Assembly: GCF_029855125.1 (NCBI RefSeq)
Contig: NZ_CP123229.1
Span: forward strand, 1,178,001-1,242,000
Source of the DNA: Methylocapsa sp. D3K7
GTDB lineage: Bacteria > Pseudomonadota > Alphaproteobacteria > Rhizobiales > Beijerinckiaceae
DNA length: 64,000 bases
Direction of reading: 5' to 3'
The notes beneath the pieces were generated by a model that saw nothing but the letters and a program-made list of their open reading frames with translations, ran no database searches and was not told the origin of the DNA. Position numbers and translations under genes: made by a program. Shown here piece by piece: positions 32,001 to 40,724 of this stretch (position 1 is the stretch's first letter; every line of letters begins with the position of its first letter).

Positions 32001-35000
32001 TTGGGATGACGAGGGTCTAGCGGCAGGTAGACTCCGCCAGCCTTGAGCACAGCCAAGAGCATCACAAGGAAATCAATATCGCGCTCGCCAATAAGACCAA
32101 CAACAATTTCAGGTCCTATGCCACGCGCGAGCAAGCCATGGGATACTCGATTGACGCGCCGGTTGAGTTCACGATAGCTGAGCGCGACATCCTCACATCG
32201 CACAGCCAGCGCATCCGGGCACGTCTCTACCTGCACTTCAAAAGCGGCGACAAAATCCACAGGCGGTGCATAGGTATGGGTCGTCTCGTTCCAATCCTCC
32301 AACTGCTGTGACCGCTCTGCTGGAAGGAGCAGACCAAATTCTCCGAGTTGAGCTTGTGGCCGTGCGATCATTGCCTCGAGCACGATTATAAGATGAGTCA
32401 AGAGCCGATGGATGGACTCTGGTTTAAAGCGATTGGCCTGGTAAGTGATTCTGACTTGAAGCTTATTGCCAGGAATAACGGTTACCGTAATCGGATAGTT
32501 GGTATGAACTCGGTTACCAATGAAGCGCATGTCGAGGATGGATCTATCTGACAAAAGGCTTGGATCAATGGGCGCGTTCTCAAACACAAGAAGATGCTGG
32601 AACAAATCAATGCCGGCTGGGACTTCGCTCCAAGCTTGGCACTGCACCAATGAGGTGTATTCGAATTGCCGCATTTCGAGATTGACAAACTGTATTTCCC
32701 TCCACCAATCGCAGACTCGCTGTTCGCCGCGAAGGTGCAACCGGAGCGGCAGAGTGTTGATGAACAATCCAAGCATCTGCTCTACGCCTGGCAGCTCGGC
32801 GGGGCGCCCGGAGACCGTTATTCCGAACACCACTTCCGGGCGATTGGCGTAGCGGCTAAGAAGCAGAGCAAACGCTGCTTGTATGAGCGTATTGGGCGTG
32901 ACGCAGTAATTTTGCGCGGCCTGCTGAAGCGCCAGCGACGGTCCACTGTCAAGCGCCGCTTGCGCATCAAGGACGTCTCCTAGTGGTGTATCGCGGGTTC
33001 GAAGGGAAACATCGATGACCAGAGGCGTCGGCTCGCGAAAGCCCTTTAGATAGCTTCGCCAGAACGCTTCAGGAGCTGCAAGATCCTGCTGATTTAGCCA
33101 GGCGAAGTAGTCACGGAACTGATACGCTTGGTGTTCGGGTAAGGGGCGCCCCGCAATCAGTGCCGCATAGGCATCACGGAATTCGACAAATAAGGGGGAG
33201 GTACACCATTCGTCGGTCAGAATGTGATGATGACTGCGTACGCAGCGCCAGAGGTCCTCTCCTAGGCGGATCATCCGTATTCGCATCAAGGGCGGCTTTT
33301 CCAGATCGATGCCCTCCCGCCGTTCATCCTCGAGGATACTGGCTAACTGTTTCTCCTGCTCTACATTCGTCAGGGCTCGATAGTCTTCAAAGAAAAATGG
33401 TAACGCCGCCCGGCCTTGAACACGCTGATGCGGCCTCTTGATCTGCCGCCACACTATTGCGGAACGCAAAATATCGTGGCGATCTACGGCGTACTGCCAA
33501 GCGCCGCGGAAAGCCTCAATGTCAACCACGCCGCGGATCTCATATTGATCTTGCAGCACATAAATCCCACTCCCAGGATGCAGCAGGCAGTGAAACAGCA
33601 TCCCTTCCTGCATCGGGGTCAATGGATAGAGATCGGTGAGCCCGGGAAATTCGCCTTGTAACTTCACGACTTGATCGAGAGGCAGCTCAGCCATCCAGAA
33701 ATGTTCTCTGGGCGGCATTATAGCCTCTGTCGCCGCAGTTATGATTGGCTGTAACAGCGACGCAAGGGCGCCTAATATTGGATGCAAAAATATGTAACGA
33801 GGGATAAGATCAAACCCAGCCGCGCGAACCTTGCTCGCGACTTTTATGCTCAAAATGGAATCGCCACCGAGCGCAAAAAAATTATCGGTTATTCCTATCT
33901 GCTCAAGACCCAGAACCTCTTTCCAAATCCCAGCAAGTAACTTTTCCTCGAAGGATTGCGGCGGCACATAGCCCTTATCGTCGTCGCTAGTCTCCGGCAC
34001 CGGCAGGGCACCACGATCTATTTTTCCATTCGGTGTTAGAGGAAGAACATCAAGAAAAACGAAAGCTGACGGAATCATATAGTCTGGAAGCCCGCGCCGT
34101 AACGAGGTGCACAGTGCCTCCGAATTAAGCCGAACGTCCGGCATGGTCACGACATATGCCGTCAGGAATTTGCGGGCTTCCATCTCACGCATCATCACAA
34201 CGGCGGCGCGAACGGCTGGATGCTCTAGGAGCCGTGCTTCGATCTCTCCCAATTCGATCCGGAACCCGCGCAATTTGATCTGATGATCGCTGCGGCCGAG
34301 ATACTCCACGTTCCCATCAATCTGCCACCGGGCCAAATCACCGGTACGGTACAAACGGCCTCCCTCCCCGCCAAAGGGGTCTGGCACAAATCGTTCCGCC
34401 GTGAGATCCGGACGGCCAAGATAGCCTCGCGCCAGTCCGGTACCCCCGATATAAAGTTCGCCGGGAATTCCAACCGGTACCGGGTTGAATTTCCCATCAA
34501 GGATATAAATCTGCGTGTTCCAAATCGGCCGGCCGATCGGAACACTTACGCCCTCGCCGTCTTGCCTGCAAACATGCGCGGTGACATCGATTGACGCCTC
34601 GGTCGGGCCGTAGAGGTTGTATAGGTCCGCCGATTGGAAGGCATGGAATCGATCTCTAAGGCACGAAGGAAGAACCTCCCCACTACAGATCACGCCGCGC
34701 AGCGTCACTAGCGCCGAGTGAGCTGGGGCATCCAGAAAGGCTTGCAGCATCGAGGGAACGAAATGTACGAGGGTTACCCCTTCTTGCTCAATGATATCCA
34801 TAAGGCAGGCTGGATCATGATGATCTCCCGGACCCGCCACGATGAGACGCCCTCCGGCCAAGAGTGGCAGGAAAAACTCCCATGCGGATACGTCGAAACC
34901 ATAGGGAGTTTTTTGCAGGACCGCGTCGGTCTCGCCGACAGCAAAATAGCTCTGCATCCATTGAAGTCGATTGACTAAACCACCATGGGTGACGGCAACG

Positions 35001-38000
35001 CCCTTGGGTCTTCCTGTAGATCCCGAAGTGTAAATCACATAAGCGAGATTAAGAGGCAGTGTCTTGCTGGTTAGGTTCTGGCTCTTTGTGCTCGCGACTG
35101 CGCCTAAATCCCGATCAAGACAGAAGAGGCTAATAGCTTCTGGTAGCAAGGGAATAAGGTCCTCTTGGGTCAAAACCAGGCGCGGCTTCGCGTCCGTGAC
35201 CATGTAGGCCAGCCGCTCTTCGGGATAGTCGGGATCGAGCGGGAGATAAGCGCCCCCGGCTTTTAATATACCGAGGATTCCAACGACCATCGCGAGCGAA
35301 CGGTTGACGCAAAGACCAACCAAATCATCCGGTCCGACACCACGATCACGGAGGTAACCCGCCAACTGATTTGTCTGCTCGTCGAGCTCGGCGTAAGTGA
35401 GCCGCTTGTCCCCGAAGGACACCGCGACGGCGCGGGGCCTCAGTTTTGCTTGCGCTACGAAAAGTTCATGGACGCAAATGTTTCGGCTATAGTCATGAGC
35501 CGTGGCGTTCCATTCTGTGAGGAGACGATGTCGCTCCGCCTCGGTCAAAAGCGGCAGCTCGCCAATCTTGGTTTCCTGCGACGCTGCGATCCCCGCTGTC
35601 AGACGCGAAAAATGCCCGGCCATGCGTGCGATCGTCGCTGGCAAGAAAAGTTCGGTTCGATATTGCAAAGACAGGACAAGCCCACCTTCCGACTCTGCCG
35701 CCATCAGTTTCAGATCGAAATTCTCGACCCGTTTTTGCACCGGAAGAATTGCCGCTTCACAGCCACACCAAAAAAATGGCGCGTTCTCTTCCCCTAGGGC
35801 AAGCGGCGCCATGTCTCGCGGCAATCCCTCCTGTGCTTGCTGCAGCACGAAAGACGTTTGGTAAATCGGCCATTGATCAGATTGTCGCTCCGGGTGCAGC
35901 CGCTCCACTAGAATAGGAAACGGGAAGTTTTGATGCACGAGTGCATCCCGTACTTGTTCGCCGATATGACGCAAAAACTCCGCGAAAGAAAGCGCCGGTA
36001 AAGGACGACCAACAATTGCAATCGGATTGACGCAATTTCCAACAAGCCTTGCAAATTCTTCCCGGAGTCGCCCGCTACTGGGGATGCCGACGACAATCTC
36101 GCATTGCCCGGAATAACGATGCAGCAGCACCTGATAAACGGCGAGCAGCATAGTAGACAAACTAACCCCGTGATGGGCCGCCAAAACCTTCAAAGCGGCG
36201 GTAAGATTGGCATCGAGACGCAGGGCATAGGAAGCGCCGCAATAGTCTGATTCGGACGGCCGCGGAAAGTCTGTCGGCAACGCCAAAATGGGAAGTTGCC
36301 GGTCAAGCTGGATTTTCCAGTAGTCAAAATCATCGGTCGCAAGTGAACTCTCTAGGTAACGGTTCTGCCAGTTGATGAAGTCCGCATAATCGGGAGTGGG
36401 TGTCGTCTTGCACGCAAGACCGGATTGGAGCTCCCGATAGGACTCGTCGATCTCCTGGATTAGGAGAAGAAATGACCATAAATCGACGGCTATATGGTGA
36501 GCACAAAAAAGCAGCGCGGATTTTCCGTGTCCCTGACGATAGATGGTCACCCGCAGCGGCACCCCGCATTCGAGGTCAAATGGTTGCCGTACGCGCGCTC
36601 CGATATCGGCTTGCAAGGCCGCATCGTTCCAACCGTTCGCATCGACGCAAGAAAGCCACTCTGTTAGTTTGATAAAGGGCTCGGAAGTCTGTCCCAGCTG
36701 ACCGTCATCGTCGTGATAGATTGCTCGAAGCTGCCCGTGGCGCTGTAAGATATTGGTAAGCGCGGTAGCTAATGTTTCGGTATCTAACTTGCCCGTAACG
36801 TCGAGAGCCAAATGCAGATTATATGAGATGCTCTTTTGATCGAGGCGGTGCACGGTCCATAGCGCCCGCTGCGTGTATGAGAGACCCGTTCCTCCGCTCG
36901 GGCCAGGCGGGTGAGCTGTTGGCGGCAGCGCCGCGATTTTCTTCGCCAACGCGCGGAGGCTGCCTTCGGCCAAGAGCAATTTGAGTGGAAGATCTATCTC
37001 TAGGAACTCATCCACTGCATGCTTCAATCCCACTGTCTGCAAGGAATCAAGCCCCAGTTCGGGGAGACTTTTCTCAGTCAGGATTTCCGATTCTAGACAA
37101 CGCAGGAATTGCGAAATCTTGACGCATAAAAAGCGCAGGACATCGCCGTCCCTCCCATACTTTTCCTTTATTAAGTCAGATGGTGCTCCAAATGCCTGTT
37201 GCATTCCGCGAACCGGCGCCGGGAAGTCCTTCGTCTCAGCACCTGTTGCGGCGAGTATACGCAACGTCCCATCGAGATAGGCTTGGCGGCAGGCGCGACG
37301 GCGGATTTTGCCGCTGCTGGTTTTGGGAACAGCTCCGGGCAGCACCAGAACGATTTCGCCTATCGTGAGCGAGTATTCGCGGGACACGGCCTCACGCACC
37401 GCTAGAAATATTGCTGAAGCACCAGTGAGACGAAGATAATCACGCTTGGCTTCTGCCACGAGGATCAAAACTTCCTCGTTTTCCCTCTCAACCGCGAAAG
37501 CAGTGTTGCATCCGACTCTGAGGCCTGGCACGCCCTGGTCGAGAATGCGTTCAAAATCGGATGAATAGTAATTGGCGCCTCGAATAACGATCAAATCTTT
37601 TATCCGGCCAGCGATATAGATCTCGCCATCATCGACAAAGCCAAGGTCGCCCGTACGTAAATAGAACTTCTCTTCTCCGCCAGCCATACTGGCGCGAAAG
37701 GTCTCCTCGGTTTCGCTTGGTTGCCCCCAATAGCCCTGCGCGATACTCGGTCCGGACAACCACATTTCGCCTATCCGCCCGTCCGGACAAACGTATCTTG
37801 TTTCCGGATCGACGATCTTCAGATGATGGCCGCTTCTGCACTGACCGCATGAAACAATGCCTTCGTTCTCGTCGAGCGAATTGATCTCGGCATTTGCAAG
37901 ACCTTGCGACAGCGCTGCCTTGTTAAACCTCTTAACGATAAAGCCGCGGCCTCGTTCAGGGCCGCTTACCAGCAAGGTCGCCTCGGCCAGCCCATAACAG

Positions 38001-38998
38001 GGATAGAACGCTTCGCGCCGGAAGCCGCACGCAGCGAAGGCCTCCACGAAGCGAGATACAGTCGAAGCCCGCACCGTCTCGGAGCCGTTGAAAGCCAGGG
38101 TCCAAGAACTCAGGTCGAGATCTTGTTTGTCCGCCGCCAATACTTGCCGTACACAGAGTTCATAGGCAAAATTTGGTCCACCGCTGGTGCGGGCTTTGTA
38201 TTTTGAGATCGCTTTCAGCCAACGGAGGGGCTTATCGAGAAAGGCGTATGGCGGCATTAGAATTGCCGTCGAGCCGACAAAAAGCGGTTGAATGACATTA
38301 CCTATGAGCCCCATATCGTGATAGAGCGGCAGCCACCCGACTACGGTTGACTCTCTGTCATGACCGAAAGCACTCTTAATGGTTGCTTCATTCGACAAAA
38401 GATTTCGATGGCTAATCATGACGCCCTTGGGTGTCCCAGTTGAGCCAGATGTGTATTGAAGAAAAGCCAGACTTTCGGAGTTGATAAGGGGGCGCGCCCA
38501 TTGGTCTGCGATCGCCAGATCATGCTCCTCGGTCACCAGCCAAAGCAGCTTGCCATTGGGCCATGACTGTGCCGATCGCATCTCAAACTGCTCGCGTAAG
38601 TCTGCGGTCGTCATGACAATCGTGGGAGCTGAGTCTTCCACGACAGATCGCAATCTGTGCAGATGCTGGCGTGAGGGCGGGTTCGCAGGAACAGCGACGA
38701 CCCCAGCATAAAGGCACCCGAAGAAAGCGCTAATAAAGTCCAGGCCGGGAGGATAGAGAAGTAGAGCACGTTCACCGGGCCGCGTTATCTCAAGCAGCCG
38801 AACCGCTATCGCCCGCGCGTACCGGTCAAGTTCGCCAAATGTTAATCGGGCGACCTCCGTTTCTCCGTTGCCAAGAAAGACAAATGCTGGTCGTTTCCCT
38901 TCTTCTTCGATAGCGCGAGCCTGCAGCAGCGCAATCATGTCAGCAAAGACAGATTCGTGGCTTCCGGGAGCCAAAGATTCAACAGCAGCATATTTCAC
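29006..38998 (-). CDS. NRPS1: FAAL-T-C-A(Ser)-T-C-A(Dab)-T-C
   Basis: 3330 residues. It starts with a fatty-acyl-AMP ligase (1-600; TSGSTG, WLPLYHDMGLIG) and a carrier (GLDSLQ, near 650), which together load the lipid. Then follow C1 (700-1130, HHIAVDLWS, as in C domains accepting acyl groups), A1 (1165-1660), T (1711, GGDSI), C2 (1790-2210, HHHILTDE), A2 (2245-2745), T (2793) and a terminal C3 (2850-3290, HHIVFDG) that should join the chain to the first residue on NRPS2. A1 reads DVWHISLID (serine); A2 reads DIWELTADD, the known 2,4-diaminobutyrate signature. The organisation parallels pyoverdine PvdL at its start. Oddities: the first T is of the GGDSI type that usually precedes an E domain, yet none is present. 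The start codon is GTG with GAGAG upstream. It is the first gene of the leftward operon. Confidence 0.95.
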   Translation of the reverse strand: MKYAAVESLAPGSHESVFADMIALLQARAIEEEGKRPAFVFLGNGETEVARLTFGELDRYARAIAVRLLEITRPGERALLLYPPGLDFISAFFGCLYAGVVAVPANPPSRQHLHRLRSVVEDSAPTIVMTTADLREQFEMRSAQSWPNGKLLWLVTEEHDLAIADQWARPLINSESLAFLQYTSGSTGTPKGVMISHRNLLSNEATIKSAFGHDRESTVVGWLPLYHDMGLIGNVIQPLFVGSTAILMPPYAFLDKPLRWLKAISKYKARTSGGPNFAYELCVRQVLAADKQDLDLSSWTLAFNGSETVRASTVSRFVEAFAACGFRREAFYPCYGLAEATLLVSGPERGRGFIVKRFNKAALSQGLANAEINSLDENEGIVSCGQCRSGHHLKIVDPETRYVCPDGRIGEMWLSGPSIAQGYWGQPSETEETFRASMAGGEEKFYLRTGDLGFVDDGEIYIAGRIKDLIVIRGANYYSSDFERILDQGVPGLRVGCNTAFAVERENEEVLILVAEAKRDYLRLTGASAIFLAVREAVSREYSLTIGEIVLVLPGAVPKTSSGKIRRRACRQAYLDGTLRILAATGAETKDFPAPVRGMQQAFGAPSDLIKEKYGRDGDVLRFLCVKISQFLRCLESEILTEKSLPELGLDSLQTVGLKHAVDEFLEIDLPLKLLLAEGSLRALAKKIAALPPTAHPPGPSGGTGLSYTQRALWTVHRLDQKSISYNLHLALDVTGKLDTETLATALTNILQRHGQLRAIYHDDDGQLGQTSEPFIKLTEWLSCVDANGWNDAALQADIGARVRQPFDLECGVPLRVTIYRQGHGKSALLFCAHHIAVDLWSFLLLIQEIDESYRELQSGLACKTTPTPDYADFINWQNRYLESSLATDDFDYWKIQLDRQLPILALPTDFPRPSESDYCGASYALRLDANLTAALKVLAAHHGVSLSTMLLAVYQVLLHRYSGQCEIVVGIPSSGRLREEFARLVGNCVNPIAIVGRPLPALSFAEFLRHIGEQVRDALVHQNFPFPILVERLHPERQSDQWPIYQTSFVLQQAQEGLPRDMAPLALGEENAPFFWCGCEAAILPVQKRVENFDLKLMAAESEGGLVLSLQYRTELFLPATIARMAGHFSRLTAGIAASQETKIGELPLLTEAERHRLLTEWNATAHDYSRNICVHELFVAQAKLRPRAVAVSFGDKRLTYAELDEQTNQLAGYLRDRGVGPDDLVGLCVNRSLAMVVGILGILKAGGAYLPLDPDYPEERLAYMVTDAKPRLVLTQEDLIPLLPEAISLFCLDRDLGAVASTKSQNLTSKTLPLNLAYVIYTSGSTGRPKGVAVTHGGLVNRLQWMQSYFAVGETDAVLQKTPYGFDVSAWEFFLPLLAGGRLIVAGPGDHHDPACLMDIIEQEGVTLVHFVPSMLQAFLDAPAHSALVTLRGVICSGEVLPSCLRDRFHAFQSADLYNLYGPTEASIDVTAHVCRQDGEGVSVPIGRPIWNTQIYILDGKFNPVPVGIPGELYIGGTGLARGYLGRPDLTAERFVPDPFGGEGGRLYRTGDLARWQIDGNVEYLGRSDHQIKLRGFRIELGEIEARLLEHPAVRAAVVMMREMEARKFLTAYVVTMPDVRLNSEALCTSLRRGLPDYMIPSAFVFLDVLPLTPNGKIDRGALPVPETSDDDKGYVPPQSFEEKLLAGIWKEVLGLEQIGITDNFFALGGDSILSIKVASKVRAAGFDLIPRYIFLHPILGALASLLQPIITAATEAIMPPREHFWMAELPLDQVVKLQGEFPGLTDLYPLTPMQEGMLFHCLLHPGSGIYVLQDQYEIRGVVDIEAFRGAWQYAVDRHDILRSAIVWRQIKRPHQRVQGRAALPFFFEDYRALTNVEQEKQLASILEDERREGIDLEKPPLMRIRMIRLGEDLWRCVRSHHHILTDEWCTSPLFVEFRDAYAALIAGRPLPEHQAYQFRDYFAWLNQQDLAAPEAFWRSYLKGFREPTPLVIDVSLRTRDTPLGDVLDAQAALDSGPSLALQQAAQNYCVTPNTLIQAAFALLLSRYANRPEVVFGITVSGRPAELPGVEQMLGLFINTLPLRLHLRGEQRVCDWWREIQFVNLEMRQFEYTSLVQCQAWSEVPAGIDLFQHLLVFENAPIDPSLLSDRSILDMRFIGNRVHTNYPITVTVIPGNKLQVRITYQANRFKPESIHRLLTHLIIVLEAMIARPQAQLGEFGLLLPAERSQQLEDWNETTHTYAPPVDFVAAFEVQVETCPDALAVRCEDVALSYRELNRRVNRVSHGLLARGIGPEIVVGLIGERDIDFLVMLLAVLKAGGVYLPLDPRHPKLRHLRVLQESGTAMVLASRACLEECQELCKGQAVSVVAFLEFEKEVTESNPLGYVDGRNLAYIIYTSGSTGTPKGAMIERLGMFNNLMTKIPALNLEPGDVIAQTASQAFDISIWQFLTALICGACVDILPDNVAQNPLALSAALHNRGITILESVPAMIQAILDAMVPTMPPKRLRWLLPTGEALSPLLCQSWFARYPNIPMLNAYGPAECADDVAYHQIEAAPEAEILVMPIGRPVANLRLYILDRFMDLAPAGVTGEIYVAGMGVGRGYAGRPDLTATAFLPDPFGKPGARLYRTGDLARYRDNGTIEFHGRADDQVKIRGHRIEIGEIEARLRRHPEIRDAAVMAWPDAKLGYRLVGYFVLITNAKTENDELSSFLRDWLPDYMIPSIWMQLPDLPLNSNGKLDRKALPPPVEFDAAQEFQAPATPTEQILAGLWGEMLCRDRVGRNDNFFELGGHSLLATQAIARSNQIFCLEAPLRSLFDAPTIARFSVYVDITRREGESSSSLPFIPAPRIGPLPLSYAQQRLWFMQQFDPANPLYHYAVAVRITGPFDANVLEASLNAIVRRHESLRTVFHEEWGELRQEVLSELPVKLESMVVQSDSMKEFTNGLPSRMHESVAAPFDLTNGPLVRAMLYRPQGVQQGTPPICALLLCFHHIVFDGWSFGLFLKEFGALYPALQNGAEPSLPRLPVQYADYAIWQRERAQNACFARQKDYWTGQLKGAPFLLDLPADRPRSAVTSDAAGSYEFDLSDLRSGLDEINRQHAVTSFMTMLAAFAGLLRYLSGASDLLVGADIANRQRREFETLIGFFINLVALRIKLDGDQSFSELLAHVRDVTLGAYDHQDFPFEKLVETLRPERSALHAALFQVKLVFHNVPLTELGFQDLRFEAIPFEPPRTELDLVLHVYEDRQRLRAVFEYRRGLFDVASISKFAELLQLLLHSVLAKPSIRLSTLMNVLAEQDQAIRGAARTERLARRMDRLHAVKRRNVRTEQ

Positions 38999-39368
38999 GG
39001 AATATCACTCTCGTTTTGCCGTTTGCCGTTCTCGTCACTACCGCGTTACTTTCGCCTGTTGGAGGGCGGTCTGTTGCTTCGGAATGCAATCTCGCTCCGT
39101 CTTGGTTTTGCTGCGGCGCAGAATGCCAATATGGGACTGCCCAACTGGGTAAAACGGATTGGTCAGAAATATCCCGCCATCCCGGCGCGAAATAAATTTT
39201 GGTGTCGCGACCTGCGTTTGCTTTCGTGATATCCGGCCCTGAGATAAAAGGAGATCCCTATATTTGCGAAGGGTATGATCGGCTGCGGACGTTAAGCCCG
39301 GCCTTCCGCGCCTCGGAGAGAGACGCTTTGGACATTGGGGCAATCGCTATCCCGGATCGATCTATTTG
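38999..39368. promoter_or_regulatory. Divergent promoter region between the two arms of the island
   Basis: A 370-bp gap separates NRPS1 (leftward) from the glycosyltransferase operon (rightward) and must hold both start points. No protein gene is credible here. I could not find a clear Fur, Irr or RirA palindrome. One rightward site resembling an iron-starvation sigma promoter is listed separately. Confidence 0.6.
39193..39217 (+). promoter_or_regulatory. Candidate iron-starvation sigma box (TAAAT-N17-CGT)
   Basis: TAAAT at 39193-39197 is followed 17 nt later by CGT at 39215-39217. This resembles the TAAAT-N16-CGT element used by PvdS-type ECF sigma factors in Pseudomonas. It points toward the glycosyltransferase-aminotransferase-MbtH operon, about 150 nt upstream of its first codon. 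The match is short and one base longer in spacing, and no sigma factor gene is present in the window, so chance is a real possibility. Confidence 0.25.
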
Positions 39369-40724
39369 ATGTCAACGATCGTTATTTTTATTTTGCCCAA
39401 CCCAGGCGGTCTTTACGCGACGCTAGGTCTTGCCAACCATCTCCTTAGCCGCGGGCATGATGTTCACTATTTTGGCTTTGCCGACTCAAAGGCGGCTGTT
39501 CATGCTCAGGGTTTCCCGTTTACGGCCATTTTTGAAGGTCATTTTCCCAAAGGTTTTTTACTCGAAACCGAAACTCTTGAGACCCTTCCACCCGGTCTGG
39601 CCGCATTTCGGGCACAACGAAAATTTATCGGCCGCATCAATGCCTTCATCGAAGACCTCCTGACGCGCGGTGGAGAAATCCTACAAGACAGTCTCATGCG
39701 GCTGGCGCCAGATCTCGTCATATTCGCATCCGCCGACAAATGGATGGAATGGCCCGCCTTCGTTACCAGCGCCAAAGGTTTAACCTGCGTCTATTTTCAT
39801 GATTCTCTTTCGCCCGCCGTCGGCTCCGGTCTACCGCCCATTTCTAGTCCGCTAGTCCCGACGGGAACTCGGCGCTCCCGGTGGAAAATCTCAACTGCTT
39901 GGTGGCGGGTGCGGTGCGAAGAGCGGCTCCGGTCCGTTATCGCACGGGCTCTAGGGCTCTACCTTGATTTCGATGGAATTAGGTTCCGGTTCGCATTGCG
40001 CTACGGCTACCCTCTCGACTTGTGCCTCACGGACCGGCAAGCGCCTGGGCTGACCGAACTCGTCGCGTGGCCGCGCGCTTTGGAGTTCGCTCATGCGGAA
40101 ATGCCACAGCGAGTTTACATCGGCACATCGCTCGCGCTTCATCGCCCGGACGAACCATTTCCGTGGGATCGCCTCGACGAAACACGGCCGCTCTTTTATT
40201 GCGCCTTGGGAAGTCTCGTTTGGTTCGGAAAAGAAAGATATCGAAGGTTTTTCCAGACCATTATCGAAGTTGCCCGCTCGCGGCCCCACAGACAATGGGT
40301 GATCGCGACGGGTGCTGGTCTGAACCCTGAGGATCTTGAGTATTCGTTATCCGATATCGTGATTGTCAAGAAAGCACCTCAATTGGAGATCCTGCGACGG
40401 GCGCATTTGATGGTTACGCACGGCGGCGCCAACACGATCAAGGAATGCGCTTTTATGGGTGTCCCCATGATCTCTTTCCCGCTGGGATACGACCATCCCG
40501 GAAACACAGCGCGCATGGTCTATCATGGTCTCGGGCTGCACGGCGACATTAAGAAATTGAGCGTTTCTTATCTCGAGGGGTTGATCCTCGCAATCGAGCA
40601 AAGCACGGCAATTCGCGAGAATGTACCGCGGATAAGGGACATCCTGCACCAGGAACAGGAAGCCGGTCTTTTGGCGCCGATCATGGACTCTTTGCTTACG
40701 AAAAAAATATATCCCCGAAGATGA
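39369..40724 (+). CDS. Family-1 (UGT/MGT-like) glycosyltransferase
   Basis: 451 residues with the two-domain GT-B layout. The N-terminal half opens with a Rossmann strand and glycine turn (FILPNPGGLYATLGLA). The C-terminal half has the nucleotide-sugar signature HGGANTIKECAFMGVPMI and the downstream D-H-P-G-N-T-A segment, as in macrolide and UDP-glucuronosyl-type transferases acting on small molecules. It is the first gene of the rightward operon and overlaps the aminotransferase start by ATGA, so it is very probably a tailoring enzyme that adds a sugar to the peptide, perhaps at Ser, Thr or beta-OH-His. An in-frame TTG directly before the ATG could add one residue. Sugar and acceptor cannot be told from the sequence. 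Confidence 0.85.
   Translation: MSTIVIFILPNPGGLYATLGLANHLLSRGHDVHYFGFADSKAAVHAQGFPFTAIFEGHFPKGFLLETETLETLPPGLAAFRAQRKFIGRINAFIEDLLTRGGEILQDSLMRLAPDLVIFASADKWMEWPAFVTSAKGLTCVYFHDSLSPAVGSGLPPISSPLVPTGTRRSRWKISTAWWRVRCEERLRSVIARALGLYLDFDGIRFRFALRYGYPLDLCLTDRQAPGLTELVAWPRALEFAHAEMPQRVYIGTSLALHRPDEPFPWDRLDETRPLFYCALGSLVWFGKERYRRFFQTIIEVARSRPHRQWVIATGAGLNPEDLEYSLSDIVIVKKAPQLEILRRAHLMVTHGGANTIKECAFMGVPMISFPLGYDHPGNTARMVYHGLGLHGDIKKLSVSYLEGLILAIEQSTAIRENVPRIRDILHQEQEAGLLAPIMDSLLTKKIYPRR

Noticed and set aside
38999..39368. Fur/Irr/RirA operator in the divergent promoter
   Set aside because: I looked for the expected palindromes and saw none convincing; only a weak ECF-like box is listed.
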